Positions 9,024-18,946 of a stretch of DNA of 64,000 bases are shown here, piece after piece; position 1 is the stretch's first letter, and each line of letters opens with the position of its first letter. The notes below the pieces were generated by a model. The model searched no databases, was not told the DNA's origin, and saw only the letters and a list, made by a program, of their open reading frames with translations. Source of the stretch: Vibrio hyugaensis. GTDB lineage: Bacteria; Pseudomonadota; Gammaproteobacteria; Enterobacterales; Vibrionaceae. A program made the translations under genes and the position numbers. The stretch spans positions 1,054,001 to 1,118,000 of the forward strand of contig NZ_CP025795.1 in assembly GCF_002906655.1 (NCBI RefSeq), given 5' to 3'.

Positions 9024-12000
9024 ATGAACGCACAAAGGATTGTTAAGCTCACAACGCTCGATGGCGAAGTTTATTTATTTTCCCCACAGCAGTACTACGT
9101 CGGTAAGCAAGAGACGTTCAGCTCTATTAGAACTGCGGAAGTTTTTGTGGAGCGCTTTCATTACTCTGCGCTTGACGACTTAATAGAAATCGCATCTTGG
9201 TCTACCGCGAGAGTGAGTTTTTCTGATGAGTTTGCTGAACTCACAGAAGAGCAAGTCTATAGCAGTCTTGCTGCAAGTCTATTTGAACAAACGTTGTTCG
9301 CTTTCCAAACTCCCAAACAAGCACCTACAACATTTTATCCGAACACAGAAGTTCCGGTGCAATTGCTTGCGCGAACAATAGATAACTCAGCGCAAGAGCA
9401 AGATGAAAACGTATCGAAGACCGGAAGTCAAAGTAGCAATCTCCCGCAAAATGAAAGCAGTAAAACACACGTCAAAGCTGGTGACCCCGTTTCGTTGGTA
9501 ACCGGAGAGGAAAACTTAACGTTAACGGACATACAGCTTTCTTTTGGTTTGGAATGGCAGCGGACCTACCGCTCTTCGTTTTCGGATAAAAGTACCGTAC
9601 TCGGTTTCGGCTGGCGGCATAATTATCAGTATGAACTGAATGACGTTGTTGATGAGAAAGCAAAAGTGATCGGCTGGCTCTTTATGGATGAGATGGGAGA
9701 TACGATCTTATTTCCTCCTGTTTCTCAAGGAGAGGTTAGCTATCAAGTCTACGCTGACGCAACTTGCCAGCATCATGAAACCGGATTTAGGCTAGTTACC
9801 TTAAATGGCAATGTACAAATCAAGTTTGTCCGGGTCGAGAATCTTTGGTTAGCCAGTGAGATTCGTCTTGGATCTATGAAACAGGTAAGCCTTGAATACT
9901 CACGCAATCATCGTATTACTCAAATTAACGTCAACCGCCAACCAAGGCTAGAGTTACAATACAACAAGCAAGGATTGCTTGTTGAAATTCGCCACCCAAA
10001 AACTCAAGCCACATTGGCTGAGTATCAGTACGACAACGCCCTTTGTTTATGTAGTTCTAGGGATGAATTCAGTTTGCTTGAATCCTATCAATATAATGAG
10101 ACGAAATTGCTCATTAAGCGAACGCGTTCAACGGGCTTTTCGCATTATTTCGAATGGGAAGGCAACGGACCTAGTGCCAAGTGTTTAAATAACTGGGGCG
10201 ATGAAGGGGTTTATCGATATACCTTTGAGTTTAAGCTTAATCAATCAAAGGTAACAGATCCACGCGGCTATACATGGCGATACAAACACAATGAGCACGG
10301 CAAGTTGCTTGAAAGTGAAAGTCCTGAATCTAGGCGTTGGACATACGAATATGACTCGGGCGGCCGCTTGGTTGGTGAGGTTACGCCAGATGGAAGCTAT
10401 GTAACTTACACCCACAACCGGTTTGGCCAAGTAAAAAGTAAGCTGCATTCATCGGGTGCGACGGAGCATTTTGAATATAACGAGTTCGGCTTTTGTATAA
10501 AGCACCAATTTCCTGATGGCGAAGCCATTGAAAAGCAATTTAACGCATTAGGTCAACTAGTCTGGCAGCAAAACAAAGATGGCCAGCAAGAAAGACATCG
10601 ATTTGATAAATATGGGCGACAAGTCGAGCAAATCTCAAATACCGGAGCGAGTACGCAATGGTGGTGGAATGACTTACACCAACTTCGAGCAAAGAAGACC
10701 AATCATAGCTTAATTCGTTATAGCTATGATGAAACCGATCGTATCAATGGAATTGCGTATCCTGAAGGACTTGTTTGTGGTTTAGAGCGGAACGAGAGTA
10801 ATTTGCTCTCTCGCCTATATTTTCAAAACTCGCAAGATGAAATCTTACGTGAACATCGTTATGAATACGATGATTTTGGGCGAGTAAAACGCATTTGTAC
10901 ACCACGTGGTAGCACATTAATCAATTGGAGTGAACTTGCTCAACCGACCGAGATTGTCAAAGCTGACCAGAGCACTCTCTCATTTGCGTACGATGTGGAA
11001 AGGAACCTGAAAACCATTGAGCGTTCTGATGGTTGTAAGTACGAGTTTGAATACACACCTGATGGTCAAATCAGCCAAACAATTAACTTTGATCAAGTGC
11101 AAACCAACTACACCTATGATCAAGCTGAACGATTAAGCCAAATTTTGACTCGTAATGGGCGCGTCTCTTTCCAGTATGACGAACTTGGTCGAATCACAAA
11201 AGTAAATGCCCATGGTAAAAGTCGTGGTGTAGAGGACCATTACCAACACACGTTAGGCGGCAAGTTAATCCGCGCACATAACCGTTTTTCGAACGTTTCC
11301 TATACGTATTCAGGTACGAAATTGGTAAGTGAAGAGCAGGGACGCTTTTCTATCGCCAATCAATATCAAGATAACGGTTTACTTCGTTCTCAATGTTATG
11401 ACGACGGCACAGAGGTGATGTATGAGTATGATCAGTTCGGTACAGTATGTGGATTAACGATTCGTTCAAACGGTTCTGAAAGAAAAGACTCAATCACGTT
11501 TGAATACGATGAATTGCAACGTTTATTGAGAATCACGTATGGCGGGGGGCAAGAGCAAAAGGAGTTCGATGGGATAGGTCGCTTAAAACGTCAAACATGG
11601 ACTGGCTTCGAGCGTAAATACCATTTCAACGCACAGCATTTTCTGTCGCTTATCATCGACAGTGAAAAGGGCCCCCAGCATTATCAATATGATGAGCTTG
11701 GCCACCTAGAAAGAATAAAGACGGAAACCTCGGAAGAATCATACGTCTATGACAGTTTTGGCAACTTTAATGACGAAAGTGTTCAGCGAGAACATGACCG
11801 TCTTATTGAATATCATGGCATCAGGTACGATTACGATGAACTCGGTAACAGAACCAGTAGTCAAGGTAATGGACTAGAGCAGCACTGTGCTTACGATGCT
11901 AAAGGGCAATTGATTAGTGTCGAAAGCGAAGGGCATTTATGCCAGTTTGAATACGACGCACTAGGCCGAAGAACTAAGAAAATCAGCGAAAATGGAACCA

Positions 12001-13052
12001 CCGAATTTATTTGGCAAGGAAGTTACCTGATCGGCGAGTATTCTCGTTCCGGTTATCGGTGGTATCTATATCAACCAAGCAGTTTTATTCCACTTGCCGT
12101 TATTGAAAACGGGGATTGCTATTTCTTCCAATGCAATCAAATAGGAACCCCAGAACGCTTGGTGGACTCTAACGGGCAGGTAGTTTGGGAAGCAGAATAC
12201 GATACCTTTGGGTTTGCTCACGTTGGCATCGAGACGGTTATAAACAACCTTCGCTTACAGGGGCAGTACTTCGATATTGAGACTGGTCTGCACTACAACT
12301 TAGCACGCTACTACGACCCTCAAATAGGTCGATTCATCCAACCCGATCCCCTAGGGCTTCTCGGTGGAACTAACCACTATCAATTTGCGCCAAATCCAGT
12401 TTCTTGGGTTGACCCCTTAGGTTTGTGTGCAAAAGAAGACACGCCGACAGTTCTTGCCGGGCATAATGATAATTCGCCTGAGAGAGCAGTGTATGAAAAA
12501 TCAGTAGCTAAGATTACTGGACCAACGATTGAGGAGCTCATCGCAGATCCGACATTACAGGGACTTAAACCAGTCAATATAGATCCAATGTCGATGATGG
12601 TCGAAGGAATAGAAGATATGATAGACGCTGGTAAAGCGTTTATTGATACCCCTTCGTTTGCCAACGCAACAAATATAGCCATTTCTGCAATACCTGGTAG
12701 ATATGCAGAAAAAGTTGTAAAGAGACCAAAAAGGTTTGCTGACGACTCAAAATTAATAAGCCACTTTGAAAAACATGGAGCTGAATTTGATGCTAAAAGT
12801 GCAGATGAGTACTTATCTATGGCTAGAAAAGTTATGCAAGATGGAATTAAAGTGCAGTATCCTTATAAAGGCGAAGTTAGAACAGGGTTTGTTCAATTAA
12901 TGGGGACCAATAGAAAAGGCCAGGCTAAATTTGCTTTTGTAGGTACGAATGGTCAAGGACAAATAACAACGCTACATACCAAGAGTGGTAAGGATTTCTG
13001 GAAGACTCTAAACAGCAACTCCAAAGAAAAAGTTATAAGGCCCGTTGAATAA
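9024..13052 (+). CDS. RHS-repeat T6SS effector with variable C-terminal toxin tip
   Basis: This is a large polymorphic toxin of 1342 residues. Residues about 1-150 are an unassigned N-terminal domain with no PAAR and no signal peptide. From about 155 there is a DUF6531-type start (GDPVSLVTGEENL, then WQRTYRSS), followed by some 850 residues of YD/RHS repeats (YEYDxxGRL, YDELGR). The core ends with the hallmark YFDIETGLHYNLARYYDP, PDPLGLLGG and VDPLGL motifs (the last near residue 1130). The remaining ~209 residues form the variable tip, which includes LISHFEKHGAEF and EYLSMARKVMQDG. This His-rich alpha+beta pattern resembles BECR-type RNase toxins, but that is only an inference. The stop overlaps the next ATG by one base. 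Confidence 0.9.
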   Translation: MNAQRIVKLTTLDGEVYLFSPQQYYVGKQETFSSIRTAEVFVERFHYSALDDLIEIASWSTARVSFSDEFAELTEEQVYSSLAASLFEQTLFAFQTPKQAPTTFYPNTEVPVQLLARTIDNSAQEQDENVSKTGSQSSNLPQNESSKTHVKAGDPVSLVTGEENLTLTDIQLSFGLEWQRTYRSSFSDKSTVLGFGWRHNYQYELNDVVDEKAKVIGWLFMDEMGDTILFPPVSQGEVSYQVYADATCQHHETGFRLVTLNGNVQIKFVRVENLWLASEIRLGSMKQVSLEYSRNHRITQINVNRQPRLELQYNKQGLLVEIRHPKTQATLAEYQYDNALCLCSSRDEFSLLESYQYNETKLLIKRTRSTGFSHYFEWEGNGPSAKCLNNWGDEGVYRYTFEFKLNQSKVTDPRGYTWRYKHNEHGKLLESESPESRRWTYEYDSGGRLVGEVTPDGSYVTYTHNRFGQVKSKLHSSGATEHFEYNEFGFCIKHQFPDGEAIEKQFNALGQLVWQQNKDGQQERHRFDKYGRQVEQISNTGASTQWWWNDLHQLRAKKTNHSLIRYSYDETDRINGIAYPEGLVCGLERNESNLLSRLYFQNSQDEILREHRYEYDDFGRVKRICTPRGSTLINWSELAQPTEIVKADQSTLSFAYDVERNLKTIERSDGCKYEFEYTPDGQISQTINFDQVQTNYTYDQAERLSQILTRNGRVSFQYDELGRITKVNAHGKSRGVEDHYQHTLGGKLIRAHNRFSNVSYTYSGTKLVSEEQGRFSIANQYQDNGLLRSQCYDDGTEVMYEYDQFGTVCGLTIRSNGSERKDSITFEYDELQRLLRITYGGGQEQKEFDGIGRLKRQTWTGFERKYHFNAQHFLSLIIDSEKGPQHYQYDELGHLERIKTETSEESYVYDSFGNFNDESVQREHDRLIEYHGIRYDYDELGNRTSSQGNGLEQHCAYDAKGQLISVESEGHLCQFEYDALGRRTKKISENGTTEFIWQGSYLIGEYSRSGYRWYLYQPSSFIPLAVIENGDCYFFQCNQIGTPERLVDSNGQVVWEAEYDTFGFAHVGIETVINNLRLQGQYFDIETGLHYNLARYYDPQIGRFIQPDPLGLLGGTNHYQFAPNPVSWVDPLGLCAKEDTPTVLAGHNDNSPERAVYEKSVAKITGPTIEELIADPTLQGLKPVNIDPMSMMVEGIEDMIDAGKAFIDTPSFANATNIAISAIPGRYAEKVVKRPKRFADDSKLISHFEKHGAEFDAKSADEYLSMARKVMQDGIKVQYPYKGEVRTGFVQLMGTNRKGQAKFAFVGTNGQGQITTLHTKSGKDFWKTLNSNSKEKVIRPVE

Positions 13053-13426
13053 TGATTATATACAACGCAAAAGTTCTTGGATTAAATCCAGATATTGAAG
13101 AAGAAGTTACGCTTGAAGTGAATGGTGTCGAATTAACCTGTTTTGCAGGAATGTGCCCCTATGAATTGAATATTGGGCAAGAATATCCCGTTACATTTGA
13201 AATGTTGGATTTTGAATTAACAGAGCAGGAAAGCACAGAAGAAACTAGTATGACAAGGGTCGATAGTACCTATGCTTACAAGCTATTGGGTAGACTAAAC
13301 GGCAATACCATAGACGCTGGACTTAAGATTTGTGATGATTTTTTAGAGTCTGACTATGCATATTTGGATGGTCAGTTTATTTGCCTTTGTGTCGAGCGGT
13401 TGGACGTAGAATTTTTAGATAGGTAA
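13052..13426 (+). CDS. Probable immunity protein for the RHS toxin
   Basis: This 124-residue acidic protein of no family I recognise starts inside the stop codon of the RHS gene (TAATG at 13050-13054). That is the usual arrangement for a cognate immunity gene. No signal peptide is present, so it would act in the cytoplasm, which fits a nuclease-type toxin rather than a periplasmic one. The gene and the toxin tip before it look more AT-rich than the RHS core, as expected for an exchangeable toxin-immunity cassette. The role is inferred from position only. Confidence 0.75.
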   Translation: MIIYNAKVLGLNPDIEEEVTLEVNGVELTCFAGMCPYELNIGQEYPVTFEMLDFELTEQESTEETSMTRVDSTYAYKLLGRLNGNTIDAGLKICDDFLESDYAYLDGQFICLCVERLDVEFLDR

Positions 13427-13510
13427 ACCGAGTGCGTGAGGGCATGTTCTTTGCTCCCAAAATAATGAGCGTGTTTGTGCAAATAAATTAGGCAAAAGAT
13501 ATGAGCTCAA

Positions 13511-13759
13511 ATGATTAATGAAAACTCTACACTAGTTCGCTTTGTTATGAATACTGATAAATTGAAAAAAGTACCTCATCAATCTTATAGCCTAGATGGA
13601 CTGAAAAATGGTGAGTGTTTGTGTGTGGTCAATCAAGATGATACTTGGCTAGTTGTATACAACAGTCAAGGAAGAATTACGTCTGTAACTGAATGTCAAA
13701 ATGAAGAAGATGCGTATGAGGAACTATATCGCCAAATCTCAGATGCTTATGGTTGGTAG
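13511..13759 (+). CDS. Small protein, possible orphan immunity gene
   Basis: This 82-residue acidic protein lies 84 bp after the immunity gene. The central and C-terminal parts (CVVNQDDTWLVVYNSQGR, NEEDAYEELYRQI) look like small beta-sheet immunity proteins that carry a WxVxYxxxG pattern and an acidic helix. I cannot name the family with confidence. The ribosome site is weak. It has no toxin gene of its own in front of it, which is the pattern left when an older toxin tip has been replaced and only its antidote is kept. Confidence 0.6.
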   Translation: MINENSTLVRFVMNTDKLKKVPHQSYSLDGLKNGECLCVVNQDDTWLVVYNSQGRITSVTECQNEEDAYEELYRQISDAYGW

Positions 13760-13896
13760 ATTTGAAGTGCGCACAATTAGCTTGTTTATACTTTAACTCC
13801 AGCATACGCCACAAACCACATGAAAAGCTTACGAACTCACGATATCCTAGGGGGATAATAAGATAGCGCCATGTAGATGGCAGAAAGTGAATTCGA

Positions 13897-15036
13897 ATGA
13901 AGTTTATCCATACCTCAGATTGGCACCTCGGCCGACAGTTTCATAACGTCTCTTTGCTTGACGATCAGCAAGCGGTTCTTGACCAGTTAATCCGATACAT
14001 TGAGAGCAACCCCGTTGATGCAGTGGTTGTTGCTGGCGATATTTATGACCGTTCTGTCCCACCAACTATTGCGATTGAACTACTTAACAAAGTAGTGAAG
14101 CGAATCTGTGGTGAGCTGAACACGCCGATGATTTTGATTTCTGGTAACCACGATGGAGCTGAACGCCTGGGTTTTGGTTCAGAACAGATGAAAAATGCGG
14201 GTCTCCACATTATCAGTAACTTTGAAGACATGCTTACTCCTGTTGTTATTAAAACCGAAAGCGCAGGGCAAGTTGCTTTTTATGGCATGCCTTATAACGA
14301 TCCTGAGCAAGTCCGTTTTGCCTATCAAGAACCCGTTTCGACCCACGACCAAGCGCACAAGTTACTCGCTGAGAAAATCACTGAGCAGTTCCAACCAGAG
14401 CAACGCAACGTGTTAGTCAGCCACTGCTTTGTCGATGGTGCCATCGAGTCTGAATCTGAGCGTCCGCTTTCGATTGGTGGTTCCGACCGCGTCAGTCACG
14501 AGCATTTCCTCAACTTTGACTATGTAGCGTTGGGGCATTTGCATCAGCCACAGAAAAAAGGCGAAGAATACATTCGTTATTCTGGCTCATTGATGAAATA
14601 CAGCTTTGGTGAACAAAACCAAAAGAAAGGTTTCACGCTGGTGGAAATCGACGAAAACGGGTTTGTTTCGGCAGAACATGTTGACCTTACTGCTCCCCAT
14701 GAGATGCGAATCATTGAAGGTGAACTTGAACAAGTGATAGAGCAGGGGAATACCGATCCGAAAAACGAGGACTACTTGTTGGTACGTTTGATGGATAAGC
14801 ACGCAATCTTAAACCCAATGGAAAAGCTACGTGCTGTTTACCCAAACGTTTTGCACCTAGAAAAGCCGGGCATGTTAATTGGTGTTGAGCAGGAAATGGC
14901 GCAAGCGAAGTTGGCGAGAAGTGAGATAGACATGTTCCGAGACTTCTTTTCGGAAGCGCAAGACAGCCAATTATCGCAAGAACAAGATCAAGCGATCAGT
15001 GACATCATCAAACAACTTTCTCAGCAAGCTCTGTAA
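13897..15036 (+). CDS. sbcD: Nuclease SbcD (Mre11 family)
   Basis: SbcD is the Mn-dependent nuclease subunit of SbcCD, which cleaves hairpins and protein-blocked DNA ends. The 379-residue product has the calcineurin-type phosphoesterase motifs in order: SDWHLGR near the start, AGDIYDR, SGNHDGAERLG, the HCFVDGA segment, and ALGHLHQPQ near residue 215. The length is normal. It is followed 9 bp later by sbcC, a conserved pair. The AT-rich 137 bp upstream presumably contains the promoter. Confidence 0.97.
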   Translation: MKFIHTSDWHLGRQFHNVSLLDDQQAVLDQLIRYIESNPVDAVVVAGDIYDRSVPPTIAIELLNKVVKRICGELNTPMILISGNHDGAERLGFGSEQMKNAGLHIISNFEDMLTPVVIKTESAGQVAFYGMPYNDPEQVRFAYQEPVSTHDQAHKLLAEKITEQFQPEQRNVLVSHCFVDGAIESESERPLSIGGSDRVSHEHFLNFDYVALGHLHQPQKKGEEYIRYSGSLMKYSFGEQNQKKGFTLVEIDENGFVSAEHVDLTAPHEMRIIEGELEQVIEQGNTDPKNEDYLLVRLMDKHAILNPMEKLRAVYPNVLHLEKPGMLIGVEQEMAQAKLARSEIDMFRDFFSEAQDSQLSQEQDQAISDIIKQLSQQAL

Positions 15037-15045
15037 GGACCAAAC

Positions 15046-18000
15046 ATGAAACCCATTAAACTGACAATGCAGGCTTTTGGTCCTTTTGCTCAAACAGAAA
15101 CGATTGAATTCGACAAGCTGGGAACTAACCCTCTGTTTCTCATCAACGGTCCTACTGGTTCGGGTAAAACCTCAATTCTCGATGCGATTTGTTTTGCGCT
15201 TTATGGTGAAACGACAGGTAACGAGCGCCAAGGTATTCAAATGCGTTGCGATATGGCAGCGCCAACGTTATTGACCGAAGTGACGCTAGAGTTCTCTTTG
15301 CACGGCAAGTCTTATCGAGTGATTCGCTCACCAGAACAAGAAGCACCAAAGGCACGCGGTGAGGGCATGACGGTGCGTAAGCATACCGCAGCTTTGTATG
15401 AGATTACGGACGAAGAAAAGCTAATCACTAGCAAAACAACGCAAGTAAAGACGGAAGTGGCCAACATTATAGGCTTGAACGAAACTCAGTTCCGCCAAGT
15501 GATGGTGCTGCCACAAGGTAAGTTCCGAGAGTTGTTACTTGCGACGTCCAAAGAGCGGGAAGAGATCTTTGGTCAGCTATTCCAAACGGATATCTACAAG
15601 AAGATTGAATATGTGCTGAAAGACAAAGCGAGTGCCATTAGCAAAGCCAAAGACGAGTTTGATAACCAAATTCGAGGCGCACTGCAGGTAGCTGGTGTTT
15701 CTTCCGAAGCGGAGTTAACAGAGCAGCGTGAAGCGTTATCTGTTCAATTTGAAATCGTGCAAAAGCAAGAGCAAGAATCTTTGGCACAATTAAATGCGGT
15801 AAAAACTGATCTGCAAAAAGCAGAAGCATTGAGCAATGAGTTCAAAAAGCGCGAGCAAGCCGAAATTGCATTGAAGCAACATTTGGAACAGAGCGATGCT
15901 GTCTCATCACGCCAATTGCAGTTAGACAATGCGAAGAAGGCAAGCAAGGTTGAGTTGCCTTATGTCACGTTACAAAACGCCTCAAAGCAAACGCAAGAAC
16001 TTGAGCAAAAGGTGGCTAAGCTTTCGCAAGATCTTACTGTGGCAAATGACGCGGTAAAATCCAAAGAAGGCGCATTGCAAACCGCGAAAGAACAAGCCGC
16101 ACAATTGCCAAAACTGACAGAGCAGCAATACCAACTTGAAGGCATGAAAGGAAAGTTGGTTGAAAAGTCAGAGCTAGAGAAAGCCATTAATGCAGGTTTG
16201 ACGCAAAAATCCGAGTTTGAAGCAACACTGAAGAAATATATCGCTCTTAAAGAGAAGTTAACGCTAGAGGCACAACAAGGTCAGAAGTCACTGGATCAAG
16301 CCCGAGTCGATGTTGCAAGTATTGGCAGTGTAGAGGCAGAGATAAAGCAGCAACAACGTTTGATGCAAGACCTACAGAAGCTCACTGGCTTAAACCAAGA
16401 GCTGGCGAAATTGGATGCGCTGACGCTTAGCAAACAAGCTTCGGTTGACCAAGCAAAAGCACGATACATAGAACTTCAGCGCTCAGCAGATACACTTGAA
16501 TTGAGCTGGCACAATGCTCAAGCCGCTGTATTGGCTCAGCGCTTACAAGCTGGTGAAATGTGTCCGGTGTGCGGTAGTGTAGAACACCCTCAACCCGCTC
16601 AATTTGTTGGTGAAGAGGTCACTAAGGATCAAGTTCAAAACGCTCGAAATATAGAGCGAGAAGGGCAAGTTGCGCTTAACCAATTGAACAATCAGTTGGA
16701 GCAGCACAATATCGCAACTGGACAATACAAGCAGCAGATTGAGCAACTATCCGTTGAACTTGGTCAAAACGCATCAATAGATTTGGGCGCGTTACAAGTG
16801 TCCATGCAGCAGCTCAATGAACGCTTGCAGCAATTGTCATCGATTAACTTGGTTCAGTTGGAACAAAACGTCAATGAGTTAAACCAGCGCTGTGTTACTG
16901 GGGAAGGTAAGATCAATGATCTACAAAACCAGATGGCAGCGAATGAATCGACGGTGAAAGTGAATCAAGAGCAACTGGCTAAACTCTCAGCTTCGTTAGA
17001 TGCTAAGTACTCGTCTCTTGAAGTTCTTGAGCAAGACATTGCTGTGATTCAAAAGCAAATTATGGATTTGAATACGTCATTAGAGGCTGCACAAAATCAT
17101 TTGCAACAAGCGGTACTGGCAAAGACCAATATTGAAAGCCAGCTGACAACTAATCAACAGTGGTTGAATGAGGCACTAGATCGTTTGAACACCACCAAAG
17201 CTGATTGGGAGCAGGCTTTGCAGGCGAGCGCATTCGAGGATGAAGCGCAATTCCTAGCAAGTAAAGTTGATGAAGCCGAGATGCAGGTTTGGCAGCAAGA
17301 AATTGATGCGTTCAAACAAACTCAAATCAAGCTAGAACAAACTATGGCAGACTTGAGTTCAGAGTTGAAAGACTTGGCGTTGCCTGATTTAGAAGAGTTT
17401 AACGTTAAGTTAAACATTGTTCAGCAAGGTTACGTTGAAGCGCGTAATCAGCTTGATAGCACGCGATCTCTGTTTGAACGTCTAGAGAAAGTCCGTAATG
17501 ACATCGCGACGTTACATGACAAGAACACTAAGTTAGAAGACGAATACAAAGTTTTTGGTACCTTGTATGACGTTGCTAGCGGTAAAACGGGTAGTCGTAT
17601 CAGTCTACACCGATTTGTCCTCGGTGTGTTATTAGACGACGTATTGATTCAAGCGTCACAGCGTTTAAGTCTGATGAGTAAAGGTCGTTATATCTTGGCT
17701 CGTAAAACCGAAGGCTTTAAAGGTGCGGCAGGGCGAGGCTTGGATTTGGTGGTTGAAGATAGCTACACAGGTAAAACGCGCGATGTCGCGACATTATCAG
17801 GTGGTGAATCTTTCATGGCAGCGTTAGCGTTAGCGCTTGGTCTGTCTGATGTTGTGCAGTCTTACAGTGGTGGTATTCGTTTAGATACATTGTTTATTGA
17901 TGAAGGTTTTGGCAGCTTAGATCCGGAGTCTTTGGATCTTGCGATTCAAACCTTGGTCGACTTACAGCAAACGGGTCGTATGATTGGCGTGATTTCTCAC

Positions 18001-18102
18001 GTATCTGAGTTGAAAGAGCAAATGGCGCAGCGCATTGATGTTGAACCGTCGCGACTTGGTTCTACAGTTTCTGTGAAGTCTCAGATGGCATTTGATTCTT
18101 AA
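15046..18102 (+). CDS. sbcC: SMC-like ATPase SbcC (Rad50 family)
   Basis: SbcC is the ATPase subunit of the SbcCD DNA repair nuclease. The 1018-residue product has an N-terminal Walker A (GPTGSGKTS, near residue 36). Two long Gln/Glu-rich coiled-coil arms flank a zinc hook (CPVCGS, Cys at about 506 and 509). The C-terminal ABC part has the signature LSGGESFMAALALALGL and Walker B TLFIDEGFGSLD. It shares an operon with sbcD and ends at a strong bidirectional terminator. Confidence 0.97.
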   Translation: MKPIKLTMQAFGPFAQTETIEFDKLGTNPLFLINGPTGSGKTSILDAICFALYGETTGNERQGIQMRCDMAAPTLLTEVTLEFSLHGKSYRVIRSPEQEAPKARGEGMTVRKHTAALYEITDEEKLITSKTTQVKTEVANIIGLNETQFRQVMVLPQGKFRELLLATSKEREEIFGQLFQTDIYKKIEYVLKDKASAISKAKDEFDNQIRGALQVAGVSSEAELTEQREALSVQFEIVQKQEQESLAQLNAVKTDLQKAEALSNEFKKREQAEIALKQHLEQSDAVSSRQLQLDNAKKASKVELPYVTLQNASKQTQELEQKVAKLSQDLTVANDAVKSKEGALQTAKEQAAQLPKLTEQQYQLEGMKGKLVEKSELEKAINAGLTQKSEFEATLKKYIALKEKLTLEAQQGQKSLDQARVDVASIGSVEAEIKQQQRLMQDLQKLTGLNQELAKLDALTLSKQASVDQAKARYIELQRSADTLELSWHNAQAAVLAQRLQAGEMCPVCGSVEHPQPAQFVGEEVTKDQVQNARNIEREGQVALNQLNNQLEQHNIATGQYKQQIEQLSVELGQNASIDLGALQVSMQQLNERLQQLSSINLVQLEQNVNELNQRCVTGEGKINDLQNQMAANESTVKVNQEQLAKLSASLDAKYSSLEVLEQDIAVIQKQIMDLNTSLEAAQNHLQQAVLAKTNIESQLTTNQQWLNEALDRLNTTKADWEQALQASAFEDEAQFLASKVDEAEMQVWQQEIDAFKQTQIKLEQTMADLSSELKDLALPDLEEFNVKLNIVQQGYVEARNQLDSTRSLFERLEKVRNDIATLHDKNTKLEDEYKVFGTLYDVASGKTGSRISLHRFVLGVLLDDVLIQASQRLSLMSKGRYILARKTEGFKGAAGRGLDLVVEDSYTGKTRDVATLSGGESFMAALALALGLSDVVQSYSGGIRLDTLFIDEGFGSLDPESLDLAIQTLVDLQQTGRMIGVISHVSELKEQMAQRIDVEPSRLGSTVSVKSQMAFDS

Positions 18103-18127
18103 TCGGTAACGGTAAACATCAATAAAC

Positions 18128-18170
18128 AAAAAGCCCCGCTAGATTACGGTGTAAAATAGCGGGGCTTTTT
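18128..18170. terminator. Bidirectional terminator between sbcC and the cystatin-like gene
   Basis: The arms AAAAAGCCCCGCTA (18128-18141) and TAGCGGGGCTTTTT (18157-18170) are perfectly complementary. With T-runs on both strands, it can stop sbcC and the convergent lipoprotein gene. Confidence 0.93.
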
Positions 18171-18190
18171 GGTTCTCAGTCTCGAAGTAT

Positions 18191-18571
18191 TTATTGTTCG
18201 CAGAAACGACCTTCTTTCGGTGACTGCGTAATCGCATACTCACCATCAAGGTTGCGGTAAACAACCGTGTTCCAAACTGAGCCGTCATTCAATTCAAACT
18301 CTATCGCGTAGTTCACACCACTCACAATTTGTGCATGAACGGACAAGATCTGTTTAAACGAAGAGAGAGTTTCCATTTTGTTTAGGACAAAGGCCATTGC
18401 CTTTTGAGCGTCTGGGGTAGCATCGAATTCGTTCCACCCACCTGGCATATTTCCTTGTGTACTACATACATCTGCCGAGGTTGTTGGCTGTGTCGCTTCA
18501 TCTTGAGTTTTTTGCTGACATCCGACAAGCAAAACCAAGATTGCGCAAGCTGACACTGTTTTTAATTTCAT
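18191..18571 (-). CDS. Cystatin-like lipoprotein
   Basis: This 126-residue protein has a lipoprotein signal peptide (lipobox LVGC, Cys18). After a short linker it shows MPGGW (42-46), a helix region, then QIVSG (81-85) followed by NYAIEF, and a strand turn with Trp100. Gly-Gly in front of a helix plus QxVxG in the first hairpin loop is the signature of cystatins, which are inhibitors of papain-like cysteine proteases. I infer an envelope-anchored cysteine protease inhibitor. Activity is not shown. It stands alone and converges with sbcC. Confidence 0.75.
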   Translation of the reverse strand: MKLKTVSACAILVLLVGCQQKTQDEATQPTTSADVCSTQGNMPGGWNEFDATPDAQKAMAFVLNKMETLSSFKQILSVHAQIVSGVNYAIEFELNDGSVWNTVVYRNLDGEYAITQSPKEGRFCEQ

Positions 18572-18946
18572 AAAAATAACCTCTATTTATGTAAGCCCGC
18601 ATTATATAGGTTGGCATTCCAACCCAATGTCTACGTTGTGCAAACTTTTTATATGAACAGGGTTAAATCCTGATTAAATCGTTGCGAGTGACCTCCAAAA
18701 AATAGATTTTGGTTAACTTTTTGCCTGATTTTGATAGTAAGTCACGCTTGAGAGCGAACGCTAATTTCCTATTCATTTCGCGTCGTGAATTAAGATCACA
18801 ATTATAAAATAGACATGGAAAACATAACTTTGCACGTGTATCTGTTTTCTCAATACGGCCATATAATCCAATAAAAATTCATTAGGCACCAATAGAAAGT
18901 GCTGAATGATTGTTGTGATGAAGCAAAATGGATGAGAGGTAACACG
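18572..18946. promoter_or_regulatory. Divergent intergenic region: cystatin-like gene / chitinase
   Basis: These 375 AT-rich bases carry the promoters of two divergent genes. A TATAAT hexamer at 18862-18867 is a candidate -10 for the chitinase gene, about 80 bases before its ATG, but no good -35 is present at 16-18 bases. No further gene or convincing operator was seen. Confidence 0.4.

Noticed and set aside
13427..13510. Remnant of a displaced RHS tip between the two immunity-type genes
   Set aside because: Translation in all frames shows no RHS motif (no DPxGL or YDPxxGRF). It is only an intergenic spacer as far as can be seen.
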